Source: Acholoe squamosa (lineage: Eukaryota > Annelida > Polychaeta > Phyllodocida > Polynoidae). Taken from it: DNA of 64,000 nucleotides. The position numbers were made by a program, and so were the translations under genes. Of this stretch, positions 33,220 through 45,394 are shown piece by piece. Every line of letters begins with the position of its first letter. Positions within the stretch are counted from its first letter, which is position 1. The DNA is taken from contig OX439039.1 in NCBI GenBank assembly GCA_949317995.1, positions 77,544,002 through 77,608,001 of the forward strand, read 5' to 3'. Below the pieces are notes generated by a model, which was given only the letters and a program-made list of their open reading frames with translations, made no database searches and was not told where the DNA came from.

Positions 33220-33740
33220 CACATGGTAAGGGGGAGGGGTGAGACGCATGGAAAGCAGAGCAGAATTTAGAGGGAGAAAGAGGTGGGGAGGTAGAAAGAG
33301 GAAAGAGTGGGGAGGGTATAGAGAAGGGGTAGTAGGGAATTCGGGAATTTAGATTAATGGGGAAGTGGGGTGAGATGCATGGAAAGCAGAAGATCCAGAA
33401 AATTTAGAGGGTTGAGAGGCTGCGGGGGGGGGGGGGTAGAGTGGGGGAGGTTGAGAGATGGGAGAAGGAGGATTTAAAACGAGGCGGGGTGGGGAGGGAA
33501 AACAGGGGGAGGGTTGGGGAGGTATAGAGAAGTGGCATTTAGAGGTAACGGAAAGTGGGGATTTATAAAGGGAAGGGGGAATTGAGGGAGAGGGAAGGGG
33601 GAGTGTTGGAATTAGAGGGCAGGGAGAGTAGGGAATTAAGAGGACAGGGGGGGTTGGAGAGGGAGAGGGAGGAGTATATGGGAGGTGACAGGAGAGACAC
33701 ACAAGGGGGGAGCAGAAAGTGGGAGACAGGAAAAGATTGC
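33220..33740. repeat. Purine-rich (GGGGA/GGAG) low-complexity tract
   Basis: Strongly strand-asymmetric G+A sequence with runs of G. ORFs on either strand (Pro/Ser-rich on the minus) follow from composition, not from coding. Confidence 0.85.
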
Positions 33741-33754
33741 CAAAAGAAAGCACA

Positions 33755-34170
33755 AATGGCCTGCAACATTAGAAGGATAAGAGGATAAGTTACAATTATA
33801 AGAACCCACATGTCATTTTAATAATAATTCTTTCATATGTGGCTGGCTGTGCCAGGTTGCATGCCAATATCTTGCTAGTGTTGAAAGGCAAAGTGTGCAG
33901 GATGGCTGCGGTGGGCATGAGTGAAGCATATGACAGGAAAAGAATGTCAATGAAACAAATAACCTGCAGCCTGAGAAGGATAAGAGGGTGAGTTACAATT
34001 ATAAAAAGCCACATGTCAATGCAAACAAGTTCTCCTTATAGCGAGTCCTTGATGTGTGGCCAGCAGTGCCAGGTTGCATGCCAATATCTCCCTAGGGTTA
34101 ATAGGCAAAATGTGCAGGATGGCTGTGGTGGCCATGAGTGAAGGGTATGACAGGAAAAGGTGGCAAGTGA
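33755..34170. repeat. Tandem duplication, about 205-bp unit
   Basis: 'gagttacaattataa', 'gtgccaggttgcatgccaat', 'gtgcaggatggctg' and 'catatgacaggaaaag'/'gtatgacaggaaaag' recur in order about 210 bp apart, with a partial third unit upstream at 33735-33790. Confidence 0.8.
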
Positions 34171-34229
34171 CCGGCCCATGTTTGCCTTTGCTGCTGCAAC
34201 TGCTTCTGTACTAGGGGTACAGGAGTAGA

Positions 34230-34374
34230 ATGCAGATGGTGCGGGGGAGGATGTGTCGTCAACTACTCCTGCTGCTATTGCTCAGGGCCGAGCACTGCAA
34301 TACAACAGCCACTGCAGCAGCAGCAGTGTACGGTGCCCACAGCAGTGTGCAAACGCCCCACCTGGACCCACCAG
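34230..34374 (+). CDS. Possible first coding exon with signal peptide
   Basis: I do not recognise the protein. From ATG at 34230 (alternatives at 34236 and 34251) the peptide begins MQMVRGRMCRQLLLLLLLRA, a basic start followed by a seven-Leu core encoded by mixed codons, and then a Cys: a good signal-peptide shape. An Ala-rich run from CAG/GCA triplets follows. CCAG/GTAACT at 34371-34380 would serve as a splice donor, leaving phase 1. The surrounding 34230-34560 is locally GC-rich compared with its AT-rich flanks. No partner exon is seen in the window. It could equally be chance in a CTG/CAG-rich patch. Confidence 0.28.
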
Positions 34375-35016
34375 GTAACTCCCCCCGCTCCCCCCTGACC
34401 GCCACCTTCCTGCTCCATCTCTGTTTATCCCTCCCAGCCGCCGGATAGACAGGCCTGGTGATAGGGCTGCACAGGGCAGCCAGGCCGCCACCACAACTTC
34501 CACACAAATAGACTCAGCTAATCGGAAATACTCACTCATGCACGGCTGCCACTGATCGTGCCGACTCAGGTGACCTGTCTGTATGCACGCTTCCTGTTCT
34601 CGCACCCAATTGAGGCACTCCTTACAGTCCCCTCATATCCACTTAAGTCACTATTCTAATGTTCCCAACAGAGCCACTTAAAGCTAGTATATAAGCTGAT
34701 ATAGTGTTGTCTGATATGTATTTCAGAGGATTATATACCCCTTCCCAAGTCATAGGGTGCCACTTATTATGGCACGATATGGGCTCATTATGTGCACATA
34801 ATTGGACTTTAGTTTCAGCTGGTCTATCCTCTTTGGAGGGAAGGGAAACCACTTGGTTAATTAGTTCTGGTCCTAATTAATACATTAAACTCTACACACA
34901 TATATGCTTGAATTTGACATGGTTGGAATGCACTATATAGATTGAGATTTTGGCAGGACACTTTCACAAGTGGGGTGATGATAGATATGCATAAATTGGA
35001 AAATCTATATATTTCA

Positions 35017-35995
35017 GATCTTGTCTCAGCTTTAAGTTGCCCCCCTACATCCTGCCCTCACATCCACTTCGTCTATATTCCCTCACTCTGCCCTGTCGTC
35101 CACTTACATACCCCCTCACCCTGGCCTTATACCTACTTACATACCCCTCGCCTTGCCCTCACACCAATGTCTATATCCCCTCACTCTGCCCTCACACCCA
35201 CTTACACACCCCGTCAACCTGCCCTCATATCCACTTGCATACCCCCCCACCCTGCCCTCACACTCACTTACATACCCCTCACCCTGCCCTCACATCCACT
35301 TACATACCCCTCACCCTAACCTCACACTCACTTACATACCCCTCGCCTTGCCCTCACACCAATGTCTATATCCCCTCACTATGCCCTCACACCCATTTGC
35401 ACACCCCCTCACCCTGCCCTCACACCCACTTACACACCCCATCAACCTGCCCTCACACCCACTTAATACTCCCTCACCCTGCCCTTATACCCACCTACAT
35501 ATCCCCCATCCTACCCTCACACCCACTTACATACCCCCTCACCCTGCCCTACCACCCACTTACATACCCCCTTACCCTGCCCTTATACCCACCTACATAT
35601 CCCCCATCCTACCCTCACACTCACTTACACACCCCCTCACTCTGCCCTCCCACCCACTTACATACCCCCTTACCCTGCCCTCACATCCACTCACGCACCC
35701 CTTCACTCTGCCCTCCCACCCACTTACATACCCCTCACCCTGCCCTCACATCCAGTTACATACCCCCTTAACCTGCCCTCACACCCACTCACGCACCCCT
35801 TCACTCTGCCCTCCCACCCACTTACATAACCCTCACCCTGCCCTCACATCCAGTTACATACCCCCTTCACCTGCCCTCTTACCCACTCACGCACCCCTTC
35901 ACTCTGCCCTCCCACCCACTTACATAATCCTCACCCTGCCCTCACATCCAGTTACATACCCCCTTAACCATACCCTCACACCCACTTAAGTTACA
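35017..35995. repeat. 33-bp minisatellite, second array
   Basis: Same unit and the same lead-in as 21129-21520 ('cagatcttgtctcagctt', 'ttgcccccct'). About thirty degenerate units. Long ORFs (125, 244 and 278 codons) of L-P-S-H-P-L-T-Y-P repeats run in overlapping frames and are repeat artefacts. Confidence 0.95.
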
Positions 35996-37667
35996 GCCTT
36001 AACCCTGTCCTGAACCACATATAAAGTAACTCCTTATATAAGGTGAATTAGCCAAGCCTATGACAATAGATCATATGTGACCCATCCTAACAAAGTGGAA
36101 CGGAAGTCGCAGATAGAAAATGTTTAGATATTCCCAGCTCTGTTTAAAGCTCATCAAGAGCTTCAATTTGGTATATGACACTTGCATATTTGAACCACAT
36201 TGCCCTCTCTGGATCTTCTGGCAGTACATATAGTCAAATTCATTAAAAATTAATTAAATTGAAATAATTAGCATTTTAGATATATAATATTTTATTAATT
36301 CCATATAATTCCTATGTAATTCTTTATAGCTATGGATTCTATAGGTATGTCTTTCAGGCATTTGGGGCTTAAATTCAGTTCAATCCTAGGATTCTCAAAG
36401 ACATCTACCTGTATGATAGGAAAATTCTAAAATATCAATTTTGAAAAATCCAAAACTTTTGACACTATACCACTTGAGAAGGCCATATCTAGGTTTCTAA
36501 ATGTGCGACTTCAGTACCACTTTGTAAAGATGGGTCACATATTAATTCCCCCTGGAGGAACTGACTGTTGATAGATGTATTTTGTGCTCACTTGAACCCA
36601 GCAGAGAATACCTGGTGGCTGTTGCTAAACCCTTGGAAGTCACTTCTGTCGGAGGTGTACTTCCAAAAACGGAAGGCACTCATCTTTGGTAGTCTCTTCT
36701 CTATTGCATTGCCAAATGGCACTTCCCAATAGAAGTGGTCAAGAAGTGGTTACTAACAACCCCTCAACTGGAAGTTGGTTCCTACACTGCGTGGGCAGTC
36801 TGGGAGGCACTCAGGTATGACCATTTTTCGCAACACAGTTTGATTTGTGGGAAAGTGACTACTTCTGAACTACAATGTTGGAAGTGATACTAAGTGGTTA
36901 AGTAGAGGAGGGAAGTGGGAAGTGAGGTACCTACCCTGGAAAGCAACAACTCAATCTTTTTGCAACAGCCTCCTGGCCTACTCTCTATGTTGACAGTTTG
37001 CCCTTCTCCCAGACTCTACAATCCTCTATCCTTCCAGCTGGGTAGTCTGGGAAGAGACTATCATTGCACTGGTTATGTATCCTCTCAGTTGCTTAGAGGG
37101 ATCTAGAAAAGAAATGAAAAGCATTACAAGGGTCGGTTGCACGACTCTGTTCATACATTCACCCTAATGACTAAAGTGCTGGCTCCACTGCCCTGTAGGG
37201 TGAGCTTTTTCTAATCTGACTGAATTTTTTTTTTATACTTTCACAACCTTTTGAATCATCGGATTAGTGACAATTTGCCTGGCCAATGGCCCTATAAGCG
37301 TTCATTCCACTGCCATCGGATGCATCATATTTCGCTACTCAGACATTTTATTTTTGTACATTTGCTATAAAGAATCTATAATTTGTTTAATATAATCTAT
37401 ACATTTGCCATATAAAAATCATCAAGTGACTTCATTAACAGTGTTCTACCTCTGCAAGGAGGTTGTATATCCTCCTACATATGTGGAGAACATCTTAAGG
37501 TGAAGTCTGCATCCAGTCGATAGAACATAAACTCAAGAGGCTGGAGCCTGTTGTCCTGTAGGCCAGCAAGGGACTGTTGTGCCAGAACCCATCTCTTGGG
37601 GCAGGTGACCTTTACCTGGCTTTTCAGACAGAGTTGAATGACAATTGGGGACCATTATCAGAGAAAT
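35996..37667. other. No gene recognised
   Basis: 36600-36920 is enriched in ACTTCC/GGAAGT words in both orientations, which may be a decayed palindromic element. No supportable gene. Confidence 0.35.
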
Positions 37668-38004
37668 AGGTATTGATGACAACTGCTAAAAAGGACATTA
37701 CCGCCTGTAGATTTCAAAGGGGATTGACCTGCTGCAGAACAACATGGTGAGTGCACTCTCAAAAGTACTGTTGTGTTTACTAGGCATGGCTGTGAACTGT
37801 TAATAAAAGTCACTGTATTTGTTATGCTGAGAAATGGTGTGATTTCTATATTGTAGTCCCAGAAAATGGTACAGTAAGCACTCCATTTGGGATTGACAAT
37901 TTATTTGTTTGACAATTATATATTCAATTTCCAGAAAATGGTACAGTAAACTACGAAGCCCCTAATAGGACACACCAAAAAGTTTTTTTTCATGTAATAA
38001 TTAT

Positions 38005-38415
38005 TCCTGCGGGTACAGGATATTTCTGCGGGTACAGGAGTATTCCTGCGGGTACAGGAGTATTCCTGCGGGTACAGGAGAATTCCTGCGGGTACAGGAG
38101 AATTCCTGCGGGTACAGGATATTTCTGCGGGTACAGGAGTATTCCTGCGGGTTCAGGAGTATTCCTGAGGGTACAGGAGGATACCTGCAGGTACAGGAGT
38201 ATTCCTGCGGGTACAGGAGGATTCCTGCGGGTACAGGAGTATTCCTGCAGGTACAGGAGGATTCCTGCGGGTACAGGAGGATTCCTGCGGGTACAGGAGG
38301 ATTCCTGCGGGTACAGGGAGTATTCCTGTGGGTACAGGAGGATTCCTGCGGGTACAGGAGTATTCCTGTGGTTACAGGAGTATCCCTGCAGGTACAGGAG
38401 TATTCCTGCAGGTAC
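38005..38415. repeat. 20-bp minisatellite (CCTGCGGGTACAGGAG)
   Basis: About twenty near-perfect 20-bp units 'attcctgcgggtacaggagt'. The minus-strand ORF of 162 codons across it is a repeat artefact. Confidence 0.95.
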
Positions 38416-38939
38416 TAGGGTGATTTCTGTGGATACAGAATGATTTGTGCATGCACTAGATTGTTTGAATACCCACAAGAATATTAATGTATTTGTACCC
38501 GCAAAATCGTTTCTGTATACCCAGGAATAGTATCTGTAGGCCTAGGATGCATTAAGTATATCAAAAATAAAATAATTTTCACAAGTAGGGCAACTTTAAA
38601 GCACAAAACCTGTAGGGGAAATCTCCCCACAAATCGAGCTGCCACCTAGTGGGAAGACATGTATAAAAATGTTAGGAAACATTCTACAAACGTTTGTTGA
38701 CTGTTTTTCTATGTTGTAAAGCATTTAAAATGAATGTTTGCATTCTAACTTATTGTGAACATATCCAAACATTTGTTTGAAATCTTTTCTATTGTAAATA
38801 AATGTTTGTTTTAGAGTCTTTGCAGACATTTAGAAAAGTTTGCTGAAAATTTCCTTAGAAAATATCAAAAGGTAATGTTTACATTTTAGCTTTGAAATGA
38901 CGTTCATGAACGTTCACCAAACATTGTTGTTCACTGTGC

Positions 38940-39080
38940 TACCCACAGGAATATTTCTGTCCCACAAGAATTGTTCCTGTGCCCACAAGAATTGTTCAGT
39001 ATCCGCAACAATTGTTCAGTGTCCGCAAGAATACTCCAGTATCCGCAAGAATTGTTCAGTATCCGCAAGAATTGTTCATT
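38940..39080. repeat. Inverted 20-bp units (first block)
   Basis: Six or seven units of 'caagaattgttcagtatccg' type, inverted with respect to 38005-38415. Confidence 0.88.
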
Positions 39081-39625
39081 ATTATATGGCTAATATCGAC
39101 GACACTATAGATTAGTACTACTTACTCCGTATTCAATGGGGGGGTGGAATATGATCCTCACATATTCGGCAGCGCCATTTTGAAATTTATACAGAGCTAA
39201 CTAGTTTCGTATTTAGGTATGGTTATTAGAAGTTTTACGGTAAAACAATGATTGAACTAGTTAAATAATATCTTATGAATTGTTTAAGGTATATTTAAGT
39301 ATAAGCGCCATGTTAAAAATAGAAGATATTGCCCTGCGCAAGGAACATTTATATCGAAACTAAAAGCAGCGGCTAGCTCCGTATCACGTGACCTATTTCC
39401 ATCGAGCAAGCTGTCATGGCGGATCAAAACAAACCGAGACAACTCAGCGTCTTCAAAATCAGTAAATATAGTTGAAATCCCTTATTTAAAAGCAATTTAA
39501 ACCCGTGGGCCATATAATAAATGCCATATAATAAATGCGGTGAGGCCTGTCTGCATTCAACTCCACCTATAAGGCATCGTTGAATATGGACAGCCTCACC
39601 TTGGTGAATACGATGCAAAATTATT

Positions 39626-39745
39626 CACTGCAAGAATACTCCAGTATCCGCAAGAATTGTTCAGTATCCGCAAGAATTGTTCAGTATCCGCAAGAATTGT
39701 TCAGTATCCGCCAGAATTATTCAGTATCCGCAAGAATATTTTTTC
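39626..39745. repeat. Inverted 20-bp units (second block)
   Basis: Six units of 'caagaattgttcagtatccg', nearly identical to each other, ending next to the right TIR of the element at 37951-39788. Confidence 0.92.
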
Positions 39746-40105
39746 TGATGAAAAAGAATTTTGGTATGTCCTATTAGGGGCTCCGTAGTACGCACTCCAT
39801 ATGGGATTGACAATTCTTTTTTATTTTGACAATAAATTATAATACCACAGGCTGAAACAACATAGAATACTAGGCTGCTTATTTAATATGTTGGGTTTAA
39901 TGGTACTGCAAAGATGACAGTGGATATCCACCCTGATCTTTGCAGTACAGGCGGCACCACTGTCTATGGGGAAAAACATAGACAGTGGTGCCGCCTACTG
40001 TGATACAAAATGAAAAAGACCAGAGTGTCTTGCCTTTATATAATAATATACATAACGATACACTAGCAGCCTAAGATTCTGTGTTGTTTCGGCCTGTGCC
40101 TTCCA

Positions 40106-41215
40106 TATAGCAGTCATTGACCTGGGCCTTCCTACAAATCAATTTTCATTTCTATAGTTTTTCTTTCAAGAAAATAATAATCATTAGAGCCATCTGTGAA
40201 CTGCAGATTGAGATTATATAGATAAATGGTGAAGTACAAAGGTCACAGTAAATTCAACAATTGCCATTTATTCATATTTGGAATAGTTGAAAATTGTCTC
40301 ACATGTGTTAGCACATACATTGGACAACATTAATAAACACTTGGATACAAAGGTTACATATTCTTAGACCTTATGCAAAAGTGATGATATTCAGAATTGT
40401 TTGAGAAATCGTGTGTATATGCCCAATCACCATACAGGAATAATCATCTGTAATGCCAATGAATGAAAACTTATTTTGAAAATACATTCAGCATAACACA
40501 GGGAACATTCCCTTACAATGATTATTTGACATAGGTGTATGATATTTCATTTCACAAACGATAAAAGTTGGAACCCTTTTAGAAATGGCCTAGTATATTG
40601 ATTGTTGGGAAGAGAGAAATAGTATAAGGCACACGCTGGCTTGAATAAGTAACTACTCGTCCGTCTACAGTATACAGATACCTGTGCTATTTCTATGGGC
40701 AGCTGTCTATGGGACTTTCGGTTCGGACAAAAAAAAACTACAGAAGATGATGATTTCATTATAATTCATAATGACTTATTTCTTAAATAATATCTTTTTG
40801 CCTCATGATATTCGACTTAGAAACAGGTCACATGATACAAGGAGATACTGGTTTCGTTTTTATTCCTTATGATCCAAAACCCATTTCCCAAATTATAATA
40901 CTTTGCCTCATGAAATTTGACTTAGAAAGCAAGTTACATGAAACAGGTGATATAAATGAACACCAAAATAATAGAGAAACTGACATTTGAATTATGATTA
41001 TTCAATAATCATGAGACTTTGAGGTTTCCATCCCAATTAAAACCTGTCTGCGTGTGTATTTAAAGGTCCATATGTTTCTAGTTGAAAAAAAGAGAAACCC
41101 TTTCTGAGAGCGTTCTTGAACACATTTCATGAACATTGATTAAAACGTTTTGGGACCAAAGTCTGATTACAAAAGCCTCTAGGCCGTAAACAAAAATTAT
41201 TTTGCCAAGTGGACT
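40106..41215. other. No gene; small tandem duplication at 40800-40935
   Basis: 'tttgcctcatgatattcgac' near 40798 and 'tttgcctcatgaaatttgac' near 40903 mark two diverged units of about 105 bp. The rest is AT-rich with no supportable feature. Confidence 0.5.
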
Positions 41216-41475
41216 GGAGGCCATTTCTTAACACACTACGACTGCTGTCCTTTAAATCGTAGTGAGAACCAAACAATTTGGCCATAACAGCACCATGAAC
41301 TAGTAGTCCCTAATGTCTGCACCAGTACGACTGCCCTACTTAACCTTATGTACATGCATAGCTGCTAATCGTAGCGAGCAGTCGTAGGGCAGTTCCTACG
41401 ATAGCCTGGCTTATTCTTGGCATTTTTAAATCGTAGTGGCTGCGTGTAGTCGTAGTACATTGAGAAATTGCCTCC
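41216..41475. mobile_element. GTCGTA-family TIR element, 260 bp
   Basis: GGAGGCCATTTCTTAACACA plus CTACGACTGC at the left; GTAGTCGTAGTACATTGAGA plus AATTGCCTCC at the right. The centre also has inverted 'acgactgccctac' and 'gtagggcagt', so it can fold into a compact hairpin. Confidence 0.65.
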
Positions 41476-43369
41476 TGGCCTACACATGGCTAATAATCAA
41501 ATAGACTATTTGGAATCGGGATCTGGGGACTTCCATTGCGTCGTAGTTTGGCGCAGGTATATGAGAACATGTATCCAATGCAGTAATACATGCATTTATC
41601 TGAAGGGGTATAAGCACCTCTTTAGGTAATTGTTGCTAGACGGAAGTGGGCGTGGGGCTGGAAATTGGCAGACATGTGCAAGATAATCAGCCAACCATTT
41701 AATGAGCACGCAATGTCTCAAGGCCTTCCAGCCATTCTACTCACCAGCACTGCATTCGTGCATCATGCCAACCCTGCAGAAGTGCATCATTATTCTAGGG
41801 GCAGTATGATGCATGAATGCATCACTTATACGATGCAGGAATGCACCCTTGATACTTTCTCCCTGCATTCATGCATCATGGTGACTAAAAAGGGCAGGAA
41901 TGTATCATGTAACCCTCAATATGCTCCTAATATCGCTCATCAGGCAGATGGGGAGACAGGCAATGAGCAGGTAAGGGACCAATCAGTTAGTGGTTGGGGG
42001 GGGAGGGGCAATTTGAACAGGGAGTTCTCTGCGTTGGGAGCTAGTTGATTTATGTATACATTGAGGAAGTAGATCTAGATAATATTATGGTCGATTAAAC
42101 CATAATTATGCACCTGTAGTTGGGGCGATTTTACAAAATCAGTTCTTAGTGCAGACTTTGGTCGGCTTGACTGAATTGGTCTAGGTGGGTTGGAAAAACA
42201 TGTGTAGGTCCAAAACTCCAAAGGTCCCTCCCTCAGTGGCAATAAATGACTGTTCCTAAAGGGAAAGAGCACTATGTGGAGATAAATTCTTCTCAGATAC
42301 CAGGCCCAGCACTTTGGCAGTCATTATCCAACTACCATCTTCTCGCTATGCTAGGGTAGTGGGAGTGGAAGGACTGGCACACACCTTTTCTTAGTGAACT
42401 CTTTAATACGTGCCCCACTGAACAGGACTCAAGTTGGGAATGTTCGCTACTGGGTGAATTTGGGGGATGACTTCCTAACAAGAACTCAAGAGCTTCTCAA
42501 GAATTAAACATGTCACCTTTTACAAAAACAGAAACAAGTCATTTACTCTAGAGTGACTGGAGACAGATTTGCTCATATAAATCTTGAGATCAACTAAGGA
42601 TCTAGACTTGAGAATCTTCCTGAGTATAAGATGTTTTGGCATGTCCTCCTTTCCAGGAGAAAATCATATTCTTAGTTCTTGTAGTGTTCACTAGTCGGGG
42701 CTCAGGAAATTCTTTAGACCTCCGTGAGATCTTGTTCAATGGGTGAATTCATTATGCCACGATGCGCGAATGCAGCAGTGGCCAGTCCATACCCACCAGT
42801 GCTGCCCACCACACAAAGAACAGGGTCTTAAATATCCACCGGTCTAAAATAGTCACCAGTGATAGGCAGGTGTTCAAATTAATCTCCAAAAATTGATTTG
42901 AAATTTTAATGAATGGTTTTGTACTCAATTTGTTGTAATTTCTTTTTCTTGGCAGGCTCCTTGTCGCTATGGTGCACCAATGCAGTGCGGGTCATCACTG
43001 CATACTAAAATCATTCCCACTCCTGGGGAGTCATTTTCGTAACATGCTATGATTGATCCCTTCAAATCGAGAGGGAGCCCTTACCATGGCCTTCTAAGAC
43101 CAGTTATGTTTGCTGTACTGAAACCCTTCGTAATTAGTACCTTCATAAATGCCCCTCCCCTCAGAAATCCATTCTGTAGGAAAGTGTGGTGCATGAATTC
43201 ATCTCAGAAGGCACTGCACACAAGAGCTATAATCTTATACACTCAAAATTAGAGTGGGTAATCGGAGGTAGATTAGCCATACTGGTGCAAGCATTTGTGA
43301 CCCTGTTTTATGACGGTAATGACAGGACGATTTGAAAGCTATTGGTCGTACCATCTGACTATATGATCA
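41476..43369. other. No gene recognised; dispersed GCATGATGC words
   Basis: 41740-41885 carries several copies of a degenerate 'atgatgcatgaatgca' word in both orientations. The 127-codon ORF at 41665-42048 runs through these words and shows no domain, so I do not call it. Confidence 0.4.
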
Positions 43370-43494
43370 GGTGGTCATTTCCTAAGGTACAATTACCTCA
43401 AACTTTTCTACGACTCTATGTTCCAGTGCCATTCCTTGGGGAAATTTGGTAAAACGTGAAGGTTGCAGTTGTAGTCTTTTATGAAATAGCCTCC
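43370..43494. mobile_element. Small GTCGTA-family element
   Basis: 'gtggtcatttcctaaggtac' at the left and 'gcagttgtagtcttttatga' plus 'aatagcctcc' at the right match the termini of 15255-15380. The right-end phrase recurs near 44451-44495. Confidence 0.5.
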
Positions 43495-43589
43495 TTTGAT
43501 GGGCTGTATTCATGCATCATTATTGATCGATTGAAACTATTCTACTCAGACTGATAATGATAAGGCAAACATGAATTTATATACGAATC

Positions 43590-44410
43590 ATGGTGTTGTT
43601 TAATATAAGACACTTATACTGAATTGGACATTTCTGACGATTTTGGCAAAAATCTTAAGCATGATTCTAATAATTCAGAACTGTAATATCACATTCCTTT
43701 TAGAAAAACCCATCGGCTTCTATCAACTCAGGCTTTCATCAGTCTGTGGTGGTAAAGGATAAAATGAAAAAAATCTTGTTGAGGAGATTTTTCCCCAGGA
43801 TGCCTACGACCAAACGAATACTTTGAACTTTATTTCCTGAAAAAGGAATATGACATTATAATCAACCTTTGGAAAGGGTTTGCAACACCAAAAACCTATT
43901 CATCATTTCTTTCCCCTTGAAAGACAATCTGTGACTTTGTCATATAAGTTCATCATTCAAGGACATCGCTAATGGGGAAAGTGACTTTTAATGATAAAAA
44001 TACACTTTACACAGTCCAAAGTATTAAAGCATATTTCCTTTTTATTCTTTTCTCTCAAACTCAAGCCAAACTTGTGAGAATAATCTATATATGGCAGGTG
44101 CCCAAAATGCTGAGTGGGCAGTTTTACTCTACAAACATAAATCACATTAACCCTTTAAGGGCTGCATGATCCTCTCATAAACCTTTAAGGAGTAGTGTCG
44201 ACTTCAGTTGACAATGGGGCAGGCCTAAAGTTAAGTATAATCAACACCATGGTGGGCCTAATTTAGACTATATTCTACTAAAGCCAATAGAAATTGCAAA
44301 TAGGCCCGTCGTCTTAGGAACTATAATTTCTTAGAGGTCGCCCCATGGTCAGGGTTTAAGGCCAACAGCGCATTAATGTATTATGCCGATGCATTGCATT
44401 CAGGCGTTGT
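43590..44410. repeat. Diverged 0.8-kb duplication, copy 1
   Basis: Matches 47985-48745 in the same orientation. Shared landmarks: 'atttctgacgatttt'/'atatctgacgattt', 'ccccttgaaagacaatct', 'atatatggcaggtg', 'caaaatgctgagtgggcagt', 'caccatggtgggcctaat'. No ORF is conserved between the copies. Confidence 0.82.
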
Positions 44411-44737
44411 ATTCTTGCCAAAGCTAAACCGTTGCATCATGCTGATCTGTTGTAGTCTTTTATGAAATAGCCTCCTTTTCTGGGCTGTATTCATGCATCA
44501 AAATGGCAAATGAGCATGTTGCATAATTGCCTCCCATGGTATTTAAAGGTCCAACTGGTGTTACTATCTTTAAACTTGTGCAACCTGGAAGCCATTCATT
44601 ATTTGATCGGAAGCCTACGAAAATAGAATATAGTACTCTCATCATATTTTTGTTAGACGTCTCTATATTAGACTACAAAGAGACTATCTGATAATTTAGG
44701 ACATATCAGGCTTGCAACAATACCAGCTACAGTACTA

Positions 44738-45394
44738 ATGACCTTGTCTCCTCCTCCTCCTCCACCTTCATCAGCTGGAATGTATTGGCGACCTATATTA
44801 CTTAGGGTTAGGAAAGCTAATGACCTTAAAGTGAAGGATCCAGATGAAAACATTAAAGAACGATGCCAGCAGTCCATTGACATACAAAAAGATGAGTTCG
44901 AAGCTTGGCAAGAGCACCATCTGAACCAGAGCGTGACCTATCTCCGCAGTATGACTGAAGGTGTCTTCAAATGCCTTCATGAAATACAGTGAAGAGAGTC
45001 TGAGCGAATTACTTCCGAAGCCTATGGGAAGATTAGCCAAGAAAGCCAGGAAGCTGAACAGAAACTGAAGGATGCTGCTAATACCAAGAGCATGTGTGAG
45101 CTGAAACTCAGGAAACAGAGGGAAGAGATGTACACCATGGATGCTAAATTCATGGGTGCTTTTGGTTGCCTCTTTTCCGAATGGGATGGCACACCTGAGT
45201 CTGCTTTCGAAAAGTTTATGAAGCAGCAAACAATAACTCAACCTACCAAGTCCTTGAATCCAGAGTCCGGACCAAGTGCTACAGCTGGCTCTGCTTCAAC
45301 TGCTTCACCTGCTAGGCCTGATAAACCAGCTGGTACTAAACCAGAGAGTCAGAAGTCTTACCAGGCCTGTGCTATGGACACTTCCGATAAATAA
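44738..45394 (+). pseudogene. Broken ORF, charged coiled-coil-like protein of unknown origin
   Basis: I do not recognise the family. The reading frame is rich in Glu, Lys and Gln with heptad-like spacing (ERCQQSIDIQKDEFEAW, SQESQEAEQKLKDAA), then a hydrophobic patch KFMGAFGCLFSEWDG, and a Pro/Ser/Thr/Ala-rich tail. It has about one break. A candidate LTR lies 1 kb downstream (46428-46718), so it could be an internal ORF of a fossil LTR element. A retrocopy of a host coiled-coil gene is the alternative. Confidence 0.45.

Larger units (their letters stand above)
37951..39788. mobile_element. TIR element with inverted 20-bp minisatellites
   Basis: Ends CTACGAAGCCCCTAATAGGA and the inverse TCCTATTAGGGGCTCCGTAG. 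Just inside the left end lies a long array of 'attcctgcgggtacaggagt'; just inside the right end are shorter arrays of 'gaattgttcagtatccgcaa', the diverged inverse of the same unit. The middle (about 38430-39620) is largely unique and holds a small promoter-like patch near 39383-39475. No transposase found. Overall the structure is foldback-like. Confidence 0.8.
37668..40105 (+). repeat. Dispersed repeat, copy 2, interrupted by a TIR element
   Basis: Left part 37668-37950 and right part 39789-40105 together match 25064-25676. The interruption 37951-39788 is a separate element. A short piece ('ccagaaaatggtacagtaa') is present twice just left of the insertion (37859 and 37931). Confidence 0.82.

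Noticed and set aside
35037-35989. Long ORFs of 244 and 278 codons rich in P, L, S, H, T and Y
   Set aside because: They run in overlapping frames through a 33-bp tandem array; the open frames follow from a repeat unit divisible by three.
38005-39745. Regular 20-bp units that look CRISPR-like at first sight
   Set aside because: Units abut without unique spacers, are imperfect, occur in both orientations inside a TIR element, and the genome is eukaryotic.
41665-42048. 127-codon ORF
   Set aside because: It passes through repeated GCATGATGC-like words, has no domain and no promoter or splice context.
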